NCBI GenBank assembly: GCA_039182125.1
Contig: JBCDCH010000002.1
Location: forward strand, 58,984 to 122,983
Origin: Planctomycetota bacterium
GTDB lineage: Bacteria; Planctomycetota; Phycisphaerae; Tepidisphaerales; Tepidisphaeraceae
Length of the DNA: 64,000 nucleotides
Direction of reading: 5' to 3'
How positions within the stretch are numbered: the stretch's first letter is position 1; the number at the start of each line of letters is the position of its first letter. A model generated the notes under the pieces. The model saw nothing but the letters and a program-made list of their open reading frames with translations. It did not search any database and was not told where the DNA came from. Positions 28,610 through 38,000 of the stretch are shown here, piece by piece. Made by a program: the position numbers and the translations under genes.

Positions 28610-29871
28610 AGTACCTGCTCTGTCTCACGCTCCTGCTTTACGTGGCAATGTCGGACCAGATTCCCGGCAAGCCGCAGACCGCGCCGATCGCGTTGACCAA
28701 TGCGACGGTCCACACCGTCAGCGGCGACGTGCTCGAAGGCGCGACGCTCGTCTTCGACGAAGGCGTCATCACCGCGATCAACGGCGAGATTCCCGAAGGC
28801 ACCGAGGTCATCGACGCGACCGGCAAACACGTCTACCCGGGCCTGTTCGAGGGTGCGACGGACCTGGGCCTGTTCGAAATCAACGCGGTGCGCGCCACGC
28901 GCGACCAGGCGGAGGTCGGCTCGTTCAACCCGAACGTCCGGGCAGAGGTCGCGGTCAACCCCGACAGCGAACTCATCCCCACCACGCGGGCCAACGGCAT
29001 TCTGCTGTGCGTGACCATGCCGAGCAGCGGCGTGGTCAGCGGACAGGCCGCCGTGCTGCAGCTCGATGGCTGGACATACGAGGACCTCACGATCAAGAGC
29101 GGCGCGGGCATGGTCGTGAACTGGCCGAACATGCGGCCTAACCGCGCATGGTGGGTCGAAGAGTCCGCCGAGGAGCAACGCAAGCAGCGCGAGAAAGCAC
29201 TACGCGAACTCGAAGACGCGGTGCGTCTGGCCAAGGCCTATGGCAAGTCCGACGGGCAGCACGACGTTCGTTGGGAAGCGATGCAGCCGGTGATCGCGGG
29301 CGAGATGCCGCTGCTGGTGCGGGCGAATGACGCGCTGCAGATCGAAGCGGCCGTGGCATTCGCGGCGACGCACGAGCTGAAGCTCATCATCATCGGTGGC
29401 CGGGATGCGTTGCAATGCGCGGCGTTGCTCAAGACGCACGACGTGCCGGTGGTGCTCGATGGCATTCACCGCAACCCGAGTCGGCGTGACGCGGCGGTCG
29501 ATGAACCGTTCACGCTGCCGGCACGGTTGCGCGACGCCGGAATCAAGTTCGCGATCAGCAGCAATCGCCGGGCGAGCTTTGATCGGAATCTTCCCTACCA
29601 CGCGGCGACGGCCCAGGCGTTCGGGCTCACGGCCAACGAGGCCCTCGCGTCGATCACGCTCTGGCCGGCGGAGATCTTCGGCGTCGGCGAGCGCGTGGGC
29701 TCCCTCGAGGTCGGCAAGGCCGCGACGTTGTTCATCGCCGACGGCGACATTCTCGCCGTGCCGACGCAGGTCGAACGGGCGTGGATCAACGGCGCCGAAG
29801 TCGACCTGACCAGCCGGCACACAATGCTCAACGACAAGTACGAGCAGCGGCTGGAGCGCAAGTCAGACTAA
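28606..29871 (+). CDS. Exported amidohydrolase-like protein lacking the HxH metal motif
   Basis: A 421-residue protein with an N-terminal hydrophobic segment (MKYLLCLTLLLYVAMSD) that may be a signal peptide. It has the composite-domain start ALTNATVHTVSGDVLEGATL and YPGLFEGATDLGLFEINAVR, where an active amidohydrolase would have H-x-H. PNVRAEVAVNPDSELIPTTR and GVVSGQAAVLQLDGWTYEDL match the pattern of the first module of the 994-residue protein upstream. The C-terminus keeps GSLEVGKAATLFIADGD. It is therefore probably a partner or regulatory pseudo-enzyme of that hydrolase. It ends convergently with a 9-bp overlap with the aldo/keto reductase gene. Confidence 0.82.
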   Translation: MKYLLCLTLLLYVAMSDQIPGKPQTAPIALTNATVHTVSGDVLEGATLVFDEGVITAINGEIPEGTEVIDATGKHVYPGLFEGATDLGLFEINAVRATRDQAEVGSFNPNVRAEVAVNPDSELIPTTRANGILLCVTMPSSGVVSGQAAVLQLDGWTYEDLTIKSGAGMVVNWPNMRPNRAWWVEESAEEQRKQREKALRELEDAVRLAKAYGKSDGQHDVRWEAMQPVIAGEMPLLVRANDALQIEAAVAFAATHELKLIIIGGRDALQCAALLKTHDVPVVLDGIHRNPSRRDAAVDEPFTLPARLRDAGIKFAISSNRRASFDRNLPYHAATAQAFGLTANEALASITLWPAEIFGVGERVGSLEVGKAATLFIADGDILAVPTQVERAWINGAEVDLTSRHTMLNDKYEQRLERKSD

Positions 29872-30933
29872 CCGGCCCTTGGGCGGGTCGATGACCGTGT
29901 TTTTCGCGACCGTCATCGTGTCGACGATGTTGAGAAACTCATGGGGGAATCCGAGCGGTTGCGCGGTCGCCTCGTCGAGTTTCTGTATCTGCTTATCGGA
30001 CAGATCAACCGTGACCGCGTCGAGATTGTCCTCAAGGTGGTGAACCTTGCGGGCACCGACGATCGGCGAGACAACGGCGGGCTGATGCAGCAGCCACGAG
30101 AGTGCGACCTGAGCCGGCGACTTGCCGATCTCCTTCGCGACCTCGACGACGGCTTTTGCGGCACTGACGGCGTGATCGTTGACGTACTTGCCGTCCATGC
30201 GGTCGGGGTTGTCCTTAATCCGACCGCCCTCGCCGTCTTCTTCGAGGTACTTGCCAGTGAGCACGCCCTGCCCGAGCGGGCTCCAGGGCGTCACGCCCAG
30301 ATCGAAGTCGATCGCCATCGGGATCAGGTCCCGCTCCACCGTCCGCTCGACCAGCGAGTACTCGATCTGCAACGCGATGAACGGCGACCACCCGCGGAGC
30401 AGTGCGATCGTGTTCGCCTCGGCGACCTTCCACGCGGGGCAGTCGCTGATGCCGACGTAGAGGATCTTGCCCTGCTTCACCAAGTCGTCGAGGGCGCGCA
30501 TGGTCTCGTCGATCGGGGTTCGGCCGTCGTAGGCGTGGACCCAATAGAGGTCGATGTAATCGGTGCCGAGGCGTTGGAGTGAGGCTTCAACGGCTTGCCG
30601 CATGTGCTTGCGGTGGTTGCCAGCCGAGTTCGCGTCGCCGCCCTGCATGTTGAAGGTGTACTTCGTGGCAAGGACGAACTGATCGCGGCGGTCGCCCATG
30701 AACTTACCAACGTACTTCTCAGACGTGCCGTTGGTGTAGATGTCGGCGGTGTCGATGAAGTTGCCGCCGCGGTCGACGTATGCGTCGAAGACTTTGCGGC
30801 TGTCTTCCTCGGGCGCACCGATCGGCCAGTCGGTCCCGAAGGTCATCGTGCCGAGACACAACGGGGAAACACGCAGGCCAGACCGGCCGAGCAAACGGTA
30901 ATGATCAAGTTGAGTGGGCATGCTATTTACCAT
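29863..30933 (-). CDS. Aldo/keto reductase
   Basis: A 356-residue NADPH-dependent oxidoreductase with an eight-stranded barrel. The catalytic tetrad is visible: Asp and Tyr in NFIDTADIYTNG, Lys in LATKYTFNM, and His in LYWVHAYDGRT. The NADP-binding end includes VSPIVGARKVHHLEDNL. This resembles the YajO/Tas-like group. The start at 30933 overlaps the stop of the upstream gene by 7 bp; MPTQLDHY at 30921 is an alternative. It is the last gene of a four-gene redox operon. The substrate is unknown. Confidence 0.92.
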   Translation of the reverse strand: MVNSMPTQLDHYRLLGRSGLRVSPLCLGTMTFGTDWPIGAPEEDSRKVFDAYVDRGGNFIDTADIYTNGTSEKYVGKFMGDRRDQFVLATKYTFNMQGGDANSAGNHRKHMRQAVEASLQRLGTDYIDLYWVHAYDGRTPIDETMRALDDLVKQGKILYVGISDCPAWKVAEANTIALLRGWSPFIALQIEYSLVERTVERDLIPMAIDFDLGVTPWSPLGQGVLTGKYLEEDGEGGRIKDNPDRMDGKYVNDHAVSAAKAVVEVAKEIGKSPAQVALSWLLHQPAVVSPIVGARKVHHLEDNLDAVTVDLSDKQIQKLDEATAQPLGFPHEFLNIVDTMTVAKNTVIDPPKGRLV

Positions 30934-31931
30934 TTCCAGATCTCGGGTACGTAGCGGTAGCCGCCGGCGACGCGGTCGACGTAACCGAAGCCGGGGAAGT
31001 TCAGGTGCGAGCCGGCAATGCGATACTCATCTTCGTATGCCTTCTCCAGAATCGACTTGCGAGTCGCGACGGCCTCATCGGGGAAGGCGTCGAAGCTGAC
31101 CTTCCATGTGGGGTGGGCCATCTGAACAGCCGGGAAATGGAGCAGGTCGGTGACGTACAGGAGTTTCTCGTCGCCGGAGCTGAGGATCAGGCCGCAGTGG
31201 CCGGGGGTGTGGCCGGGCAGCGGCAGGACACGAACACCGGGCGCGAGTTCGGCGGTGGCCTTGACGATCTCGGTGCGGCCGGCGATCGCCTGGGTCGCGA
31301 CGGCCATGTTCTGCTTGAACCCAGCCTTGGCTTCCTCGGGCAACAGGTTCTGGCTCAGGTCGGCATCACCGCCCCAGAACGCGGGCTCTTCCTCCAACAT
31401 CAACACCGGCACCTCGCCGAAGGCTTTGCCGTAATCGCCAAGCAACCCGCCGACGTGGTCGGGGTGGATGTGGGTCACGAGCAAACCCGTGAGGCCGGCC
31501 GGGTCGATGCCGAGTGCCCCTAGCCGCTCGACGAGCTTGCCGGTGTCCGCCCCGAAGGCCGTGCCGCAACCGGCGTCGACAAGAATCTTCGCATCGCCCG
31601 ACTCGACCAAAAACGCATTGACGTGCCCGATCTGATGACCCGGTTTGACGTGGGCCGCTTTGAGCGCGGCATCGAGCGCGTCGTCTCCGCCATCGGTCGG
31701 CACCACCGGCAGCGGGTCCATCGGGAACCAGCCGTCACTAATGAGCGTCACCGCGATGTCGCCGACGCTGGACTTATAGAAACCGGCACCCTGGGTCGGG
31801 GCGGCTTTGGCGGCGGCGTGGTCGTGAGCACGAAGCGTCGGTGTAAGACCAAACGCCGCGGCCGCCGATGCGCCCCCGGCTAGCAACGCGTTTCGACGGG
31901 ACAAGGAAGTGTGTTGGTTCGGCTCGGTCAT
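30927..31931 (-). CDS. Tat-exported MBL-fold metallo-hydrolase
   Basis: A 334-residue metallo-beta-lactamase-fold protein with a twin-arginine signal (SLSRRNALLAGGASAAAAFG). Zinc ligands are in LLVTHIHPDHVGGLLG, PGHTPGHCGLIL and YVTDLLHFP, and a final His lies in AGSHLNFPGFG. The layout with N-terminal DGWFPMDPL resembles lactonase-type quorum-quenching enzymes and related hydrolases. Tat export implies that it folds with its metals before transport. It overlaps the upstream gene by ATGA and the downstream one by 7 bp. The true substrate is unknown. Confidence 0.9.
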   Translation of the reverse strand: MTEPNQHTSLSRRNALLAGGASAAAAFGLTPTLRAHDHAAAKAAPTQGAGFYKSSVGDIAVTLISDGWFPMDPLPVVPTDGGDDALDAALKAAHVKPGHQIGHVNAFLVESGDAKILVDAGCGTAFGADTGKLVERLGALGIDPAGLTGLLVTHIHPDHVGGLLGDYGKAFGEVPVLMLEEEPAFWGGDADLSQNLLPEEAKAGFKQNMAVATQAIAGRTEIVKATAELAPGVRVLPLPGHTPGHCGLILSSGDEKLLYVTDLLHFPAVQMAHPTWKVSFDAFPDEAVATRKSILEKAYEDEYRIAGSHLNFPGFGYVDRVAGGYRYVPEIWKW

Positions 31932-32581
31932 ATGATGGCTTTCTTCTCGGGTTGGATCAGGGCAAAGACCGTGTGCGGGTCGGCACCGTTGAGTAGGAGT
32001 TGGATAGTCATGGCAGCCATCGCTTCGAGCTGCCGGGCGTAGGTCACGTCGCCGAAGTCGTGCGTGTCACAGCCGACATCCGCCGCGAGTTGGTGGACGA
32101 TTTGCTTGGCGTTGGCGTCGTTGCCGCAGGTCGGCATCACGAACTGTCGGCCGTCGAAGTTTAGTTGCGGCATCGCCCACACCGCCGCTTGGCAGGTGTT
32201 GAACGCTTTGACCACGTGAGCCCGTGGCAACTTGTCGGCGATCGCTTCGGCCAGACTCTTCCCATCGTACGACTTGAGCGCGAAGTCACCGTCGAACGCG
32301 CCGGGGACGGGGTTGTTGATGTCGATGACGATCTTGCCGGCGAATGCCTCAACCCCCACTGCATCGATCGCGTCAAAGACCGCGCCGTGCGGCGTCGCGA
32401 TGACGACGACCTCGCCAAATGCGACAGCCGCTGCCGTATCGCCCGACGCCGAATCGTACTCGGCGGCGACGCCGGCAGCTTTCTCGAGGTTACGGCCGCC
32501 GATGAACAGTTCGTGCTTGCCGGCCCACTTACCGGCCAATGCCTTGGTCATGCTGCCATAGCCGATGAACGCGATCTTCAT
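31928..32581 (-). CDS. NADPH-dependent F420 reductase-like NAD(P)-binding protein
   Basis: A 217-residue dinucleotide-binding protein. The Rossmann start is MKIAFIGYGSMTKALAGKWA, followed by LFIGGRN, whose Arg suggests NADP. VVVIATPHGAVFDAI and IVIDINNPVPGAFDGD, and HVVKAFNTCQAAVWA, correspond to the NADP oxidoreductase, F420-dependent family (PF03807). Homologues in organisms without F420 are common, so F420 use is not implied. It is the second gene of the redox operon, 4 bp after the flavodoxin gene. Confidence 0.82.
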   Translation of the reverse strand: MKIAFIGYGSMTKALAGKWAGKHELFIGGRNLEKAAGVAAEYDSASGDTAAAVAFGEVVVIATPHGAVFDAIDAVGVEAFAGKIVIDINNPVPGAFDGDFALKSYDGKSLAEAIADKLPRAHVVKAFNTCQAAVWAMPQLNFDGRQFVMPTCGNDANAKQIVHQLAADVGCDTHDFGDVTYARQLEAMAAMTIQLLLNGADPHTVFALIQPEKKAII

Positions 32582-32585
32582 GGGT

Positions 32586-33155
32586 TTATCCTCGGAACTT
32601 GAGCGTCACCTCGGCGACGCGTTTGCCATAAAGGCGACCGGTTTTGAGATCACCCTCGCTCGGACCACCGCCAGCGCTGTTGCTCTTGGACATCACGCCC
32701 ATGAACGCACCGAAGCGGTTGACCGCGTCCGGGCCGGGGCTTTCGATACGTTCGTTGTTCTCGGGCATCTCGGCTTGGCCGACCCAGATCATGCCGTGTT
32801 GCAAAGCATTCACGATCAACGCTTGGAGCGTGCCCTGCTTGTCGCCCGAAAGGCTGCCGGAGTTCGTGAAGCCGCCGGCGATCTTGTCCTTCCACGCTTG
32901 GCTCAGCCACTTCTGACCGGCGGCGTCCATGAACTTCTTGAACGCCGCGGCCGGACCGCCCATGTAGGTCGGTGTACCGAAAATGATCGCGTCGGCGTCG
33001 TCGAACATGTCGAGCTTGTCGGGCTCGCCGTGGTTTTCGGCGTCGAGCAGGTGGGCTTCGACCCCCCCGACACCGCTCACACCTCCATGGACGGCTTCAG
33101 CCAAACACTTCGTGTGGCCATAACCGCTCCAGTAGATTGTGATCACCTTGATCAT
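32586..33155 (-). CDS. Flavodoxin-family NAD(P)H:quinone oxidoreductase (WrbA-like)
   Basis: A 189-residue flavoprotein. The FMN phosphate loop is SGYGHTKCLAEAV, the ring-binding loop is IIFGTPTYMGGPAAAFKKFM, and KIAGGFTNSGSLSGDKQGTL matches the WrbA/NADPH-dependent FMN reductase pattern. It should carry out two-electron reduction of quinones. It is the first gene of the operon read towards 29.9 kb; its start is 46 bp from the stop of the HtrA-like gene, transcribed the same way, so a separate promoter is uncertain. Confidence 0.9.
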   Translation of the reverse strand: MIKVITIYWSGYGHTKCLAEAVHGGVSGVGGVEAHLLDAENHGEPDKLDMFDDADAIIFGTPTYMGGPAAAFKKFMDAAGQKWLSQAWKDKIAGGFTNSGSLSGDKQGTLQALIVNALQHGMIWVGQAEMPENNERIESPGPDAVNRFGAFMGVMSKSNSAGGGPSEGDLKTGRLYGKRVAEVTLKFRG

Positions 33156-33201
33156 GCCGTTGAATGTTGCGAGAGACGACGGCGTTCGACAACGCTCAAA
33201 A

Positions 33202-34137
33202 TCAAGGACGTTCGGCCGGAAGCAAATGCCGATGTTCGAGCCGACCGTTGCGTACGAACTCGACGACGCACGGCTTGCCGACCCGCTGCTCCGTCAGCAA
33301 GCGCTGCAGCGCGTCGATGCCGTCGGTCGGCTCTCCGTCGAAGCGGACGATCAGGTCTCCCTCGCACAGGCCTGCTGCCAGCGCGGGACCGCGCGGTTCG
33401 AGTTGCGACACGAGCACACCCGTGTCGGCCGGCAGTTCCGCGGCAAGCACGAGCCGACGCGGAATCGGCACGGTCTGCCCGCCGAGTCCGGCATAGCTGC
33501 GTTTGATCCGGCCGTCACGAATGAGCCGCGTCGCCGCCCAGCGCGCGGTGTTCACCGGAACGGCGAAGCAGATGCCCTGTGCCCCGGCAATGACGGCCGT
33601 GTTAATGCCGATGACGCGACCGGAACTGTCGAGCAGCGGGCCGCCGGAGTTGCCGGGGTTGAGCGCGGCATCGGTCTGGATCACGTTGTCGATCAGCCGA
33701 CCGGACTGTGAACGCAAGCTCCGCGCCGTGCCACTCACGACACCAGCGGTGACGGTGGTCTGAAAACCGAGCGGGTTGCCGACGGCCACGGCGATCTGGC
33801 CCGTTCGCAACGTGTCGGAGTCGCCCAGTTCCGCGACGGCTTCGGGGTGCGTTTGAAAACTCTCGAGCCGAACGACGGCGAGGTCGGTATCCGGGTTATC
33901 ACCGACGAGGCCCGCGGTAATGGCCGATGCGCCGCGCACGACGTGGCTGTTGGTCAGTGCGAAGCCGTCAGGCGTGAACACAACACCGCTACCGGTGCCG
34001 GCACCACGTTTGCTGGCGACTTGAAGGTGAAGCACGGCCGGGCGGACGCGATCGACCACGCCCACCACCGTGCGGGAATACACGTCCAACAACGAGGCAT
34101 CGTTGTTAACAGATACGGTTGAATACACAGGAGCCAT
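33202..34137 (-). CDS. HtrA/DegP-like trypsin-type serine protease with PDZ domain, no export signal
   Basis: A 311-residue protease from the start used here. The catalytic triad is present: His in ALTNSHVVRGA, Asp in DNPDTDLAVV and Ser in NPGNSGGPLLDSSG. A C-terminal PDZ domain (GVLVSQLEPRGPALAAGLCE, then GDLIVRFDGEPT) follows. No signal peptide or anchor is visible, so it should be cytosolic, unlike most HtrA proteins. The stretch between His and Asp is shorter than usual by about a dozen residues. The ATG at 34137 has AAGGA 8 bp upstream; earlier in-frame ATGs at 34146 and 34161 are alternatives. Confidence 0.88.
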   Translation of the reverse strand: MAPVYSTVSVNNDASLLDVYSRTVVGVVDRVRPAVLHLQVASKRGAGTGSGVVFTPDGFALTNSHVVRGASAITAGLVGDNPDTDLAVVRLESFQTHPEAVAELGDSDTLRTGQIAVAVGNPLGFQTTVTAGVVSGTARSLRSQSGRLIDNVIQTDAALNPGNSGGPLLDSSGRVIGINTAVIAGAQGICFAVPVNTARWAATRLIRDGRIKRSYAGLGGQTVPIPRRLVLAAELPADTGVLVSQLEPRGPALAAGLCEGDLIVRFDGEPTDGIDALQRLLTEQRVGKPCVVEFVRNGRLEHRHLLPAERP

Positions 34138-34214
34138 TCGGGCCATCCTTTCGATAAGCATCGAAAGAGCAGGCTCACAAACGACTTGATGTCGACGGAT
34201 CCCACTCAGGCCGG

Positions 34215-34703
34215 CTACTTCTCGGCACCCAAGTCGATGATCTCCTCGTCGTCCTCGAAGATTTGCAGCCCTTCGCTGCTGGACACTTCCGCGTCACCCG
34301 CCTCGGCGGCGGCCGTCGGGTCCAACGCCGCGGCTTTGCTGCCCTTGGCCACACGGGTGGTGCTGGCGTCGATCTTCTCAGGATCCTTCGCGAGTTCGTC
34401 GGTGCTGGGGCTACCGTCGATTTGCACAACAAACACCAGCGAGCCGATCTTGACCGTGTCGCCCGGGTCCAAGTCTTCTTCCTGGATACGCCGGCCGTTG
34501 ACGTAGGTGCCGTTGGAACTGCCCAGATCGCTGACCACGACGCCGGCGGCATCGACGGTGATCCTGCAGTGCTTGCGACTCACCTCGCCCAGCGGGATGC
34601 GCAGCTCACACTGGTCGCCCCGGCCGATGACCGTTTGGGGACGCGACACCGGGAACGTGCGGTGCCGGCCGTCCGGTCTGAACATCACCAGTGCGACTTC
34701 CAT
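34215..34703 (-). CDS. FHA domain protein
   Basis: A 162-residue protein. Residues about 5-95 form a forkhead-associated domain: TVIGRGDQCELRIP, EVSRKHCRITVD and LGSSNGTYVNGRRI give the phosphothreonine-binding Arg, Ser and Asn positions. The remainder is a low-complexity Ala/Glu/Asp-rich tail ending FEDDEEIIDLG, perhaps disordered. The start at 34703 has AGGAG 9 bp upstream. It should bind a phosphothreonine partner, typically a Ser/Thr kinase substrate; no kinase gene is in the window. It lies upstream of the HtrA-like gene on the same strand. Confidence 0.88.
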   Translation of the reverse strand: MEVALVMFRPDGRHRTFPVSRPQTVIGRGDQCELRIPLGEVSRKHCRITVDAAGVVVSDLGSSNGTYVNGRRIQEEDLDPGDTVKIGSLVFVVQIDGSPSTDELAKDPEKIDASTTRVAKGSKAAALDPTAAAEAGDAEVSSSEGLQIFEDDEEIIDLGAEK

Positions 34704-35047
34704 ACGGGCAGACTCCTGAGTGCGAACTTCCCCAGAGTAGGATTCGCCCGCGATCCCTGCAAACCCCCGCCGGCCAGACGCCAGCGTGCTAAAGACCATC
34801 CGCACAACAGTTAACAACGGCACAAGCCGATCGGCTGTGACAAATACACCGGGAACTTCCGGTCGATCCGTGGCGTCATTCACTACGTTCCGATGCGAAG
34901 TTTCCGACAACGTGTGAGTCCGCGTCAATCACTGCCAAAGCGGTGCGTGACGTGTCCCGATACCGAGAACGTCCGCCGGATGCCGCGCCCGACGTGCGCC
35001 GACCGCTCGCACCAACGTTTGTACCCCCACCGCCGAACCGAGAGAGA
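34704..35047. other. Divergent intergenic region before the giant secreted protein gene
   Basis: A 344-bp gap between the divergent FHA gene and the giant gene. It must contain both promoters. I see no convincing -35/-10 pair, no RNA gene and no terminator. A GAGAG purine run lies directly before the ATG at 35048. The right part can be read as an in-frame extension of the giant protein, but that stretch is Arg/Pro-rich and not signal-like. Confidence 0.5.
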
Positions 35048-38000
35048 ATGCAAGTGACTCGCGAAGACCAGAACACCGATCAGCCGTTCGCCAAGAACAA
35101 CGACACCGCGGCGACCGATAAAAACGCCCTGCTCAAAGCGGCGTGGTCCCCGATCTTCGAAAAGCTCGAAACCCGCAAGCTGCTTGCCGACGTGACGCTC
35201 GTTGATCTCGGCTTCGACACGAGCACCCCCGGCACGCTCGTCGACACCGACGGCGAGGGGACCGGCTTCGCAGGATTTCAACAGAACGACGCCGGCGACG
35301 GGTTCAACGCCGACGGCCTCGACCTTGACACCGCCACCGGCCTGCTACGCGTCACGACCGCCGGCAACACGTCCAACTTCCGTGACGCCAACACCCATCA
35401 GAACGTGCTCGAAAAGTCCTTCGACGCGACCGCCGGTTCGTTCACGGCGCAGGTCCGGCTCGACGGGCCGACCACGGCGTTCGACCAGCAGTTTCAGCAG
35501 GCGGGCCTGACGTTCGGCCCCGACGCCGATCATTACGTCAAGGTTGTCGCCGGCCGCTGGCCCGAGGGGCAGCGGATCGAGTTCCTCTACGAATCCACGG
35601 ACACCGCCGGCTCGTCGATCATTCCGTTCGAGGCGAAGCTCGACGCGGGCAGCCTTGACGGCCAACAGCACATCGACCTGCGTTTGCAGATCAATGCCGA
35701 CACCGGCACGGTCAGTGCCGGCTATCGCCTGCCCGGCGGAGACTGGGTGGACTTCGGCACGACCGTCACGATCTCGGCCGACGATCGGGTGGCCTTCTTC
35801 GCCACCGATGCCAAAGCCGGCATCGTGCAGAACGATTCGCAGGCCGCCCCCGCGAACATCGGCTACGACAGTTTTTCGCTCGTCCGCCACAACGGATCGG
35901 AAGCCGACCGCCCGACCGTGACCGGTGTCAATCCAGCCGACGGCGCAACCGGTGTCACCCGCGACATCGGCATCTTCGCTAACATCGCCGCGGGCACCTC
36001 CGGCGGCCGCATCGACCAAGCCACGCTCAACGCCAACACGGTTTACCTCGAACGCACCGACAACGGCCAACGCGTCACCGCCAACGTTCAAACGTCCGGT
36101 GCCGGTGATGTCATCATCCTCACCCCCAGCGGCAGCGTCCTCGACGCCAACACCGACTACACCTTCGTCATCACCGATGGCGTGAAGGACATCCTCGGCA
36201 ACGCCGTCGTCCCGTTCACGTCCTCGTTCACCACCGGCACCGCCGGCGGGACGATCGACACGTCGATCAGTTTCGACCGCACACAGGTCGCGCTCGCCGA
36301 CGGCGAACGTTGGACCGGCGTGACGTTCGGCCCGGACGGTCGGCTGTACGCCACCACCCTCGACGGGCTCATCTACCGCTTCGACGTCGACGCCGATGGC
36401 GCGTTCTCGAACAAGACAGAGATCACCACGCTCCGCGACGACGCCGGCTTTCGGGCGCTCATCGGTTTGACCTTCGACCCGACCTCCACCGCCGACAACC
36501 TGATTGCCTACGCCATCCATGGCGACTTCGAGGGCATCCTCGCCGGCGACGCCCGGGACTGGACCGGCAAAATCTCCGTGCTCTCCGGCGACGACCTCGG
36601 CAACATCCGCGACCTCGTCACCGGCCTGCCCCGCAGCGTCGGCGATCACCTGACGAATCAAGCATCCTTCGGTCCCGACGGGATGCTCTACCTGTCGCAG
36701 GCGGCCAACACGGCGATGGGCGCCAGCGACCCGACGTGGAGCGAAGCCAACGGCACGCCCCGGCCCGAGCGGCTTCTCACCGCCGCGATCCTGCGTATCG
36801 ACGTCGCCGCGATCGGCACCGGAACCGTCGACGTGCAGACCGCCGACACCGACACGCCTTATGACCCGTTCGCTGCCGACGCGCCGGTGACGCTCTTCGC
36901 CACCGGTGTCCGCAACGCGTATGATCTGCTCTGGCACTCCAACGGCACCCTTTACGCCCCGACCAACGGCTCGGGCAACGGCGGCAACACCCCCGCCGAC
37001 CCGTCACAAACAGGCACCGACCTCACCAACGTGCCCGAGGTCCAACGCGACTATTTGTTCGCGATCAACCAAGGCGGCTACTACGGCAGCCCCAATCCCG
37101 TCCGCAATGAGTTCATCCTCAACGGCGGCAACCCCACCGCCGGCGTCGACCCGCATGAGGTCGCCACCTACCCGGTCGGCACGCAGCCCGACGCCAACTG
37201 GCGTGTCGACGACATCGCGTTCGACTTCGGCCTGCGTGTCTCGCCCAATGGCATCATCGAGTACCGCGACGACGCCAGCACCGGCAGCCCGTTCGGCGGT
37301 GACCTCGACGGCAAGATCTTCGTCGTCCGCTACGCCACGCCACAGGACATCCTCATCCTCACGCCGGGCGCCGGCGGCGGCATCGTCGACGCCCGTGACG
37401 GGTTCAGCGGCCTCGAAGACTTCGCCGCACCGATCGACATCATCCAGCAGCCGGGCACGGGCAACCTGCTCGTGGCGGACCTCGGCACGAGAGCGATCTA
37501 CCTTCTGCAACCGGCGGAATCCAACGCCGCACCGGGCAACGCGACTGTCTCCGACACGACGCTTTACTTCAACGACAATCACACCTCCGGCGACCGTTCG
37601 CCGGCACAGGCCGTCACCGTCACCAACACCGGTGCCGGCCCGTTGACGCTCAACGGATTCGACCTCGACGGAGCCGATCCGGCCGACTTCCGTATCACCG
37701 GTCAGCCGATCGCCGGGACCGTGCTTGGGGCGGGCGAGAGCATCACGCTCTCGGTCGATTTCCGTGCCGACGCCAAGCGCATCCACGAAGCGACGCTCAC
37801 GATCGACACGACGAACAACGACGTGATCGTTCGGCTCCGCGGCATCGGCACCACCGGCCTTGACGGCCAGAACGAACCGTCGCTGCAGCGCATCCTCGAC
37901 CTCTACGAAATCCCCGTCAACGTCGGCGATCCCGATCCCAACACCACGCACTACCCCGACGACAGTTCGCTGCGCGGCGACGAAGTGATCGCGCCGCGCT

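Noticed and set aside
31928..32581. Evidence that the organism makes coenzyme F420
   Set aside because: F420-reductase-like NADP-binding proteins are widespread in organisms without F420; no F420 biosynthesis gene is present here.
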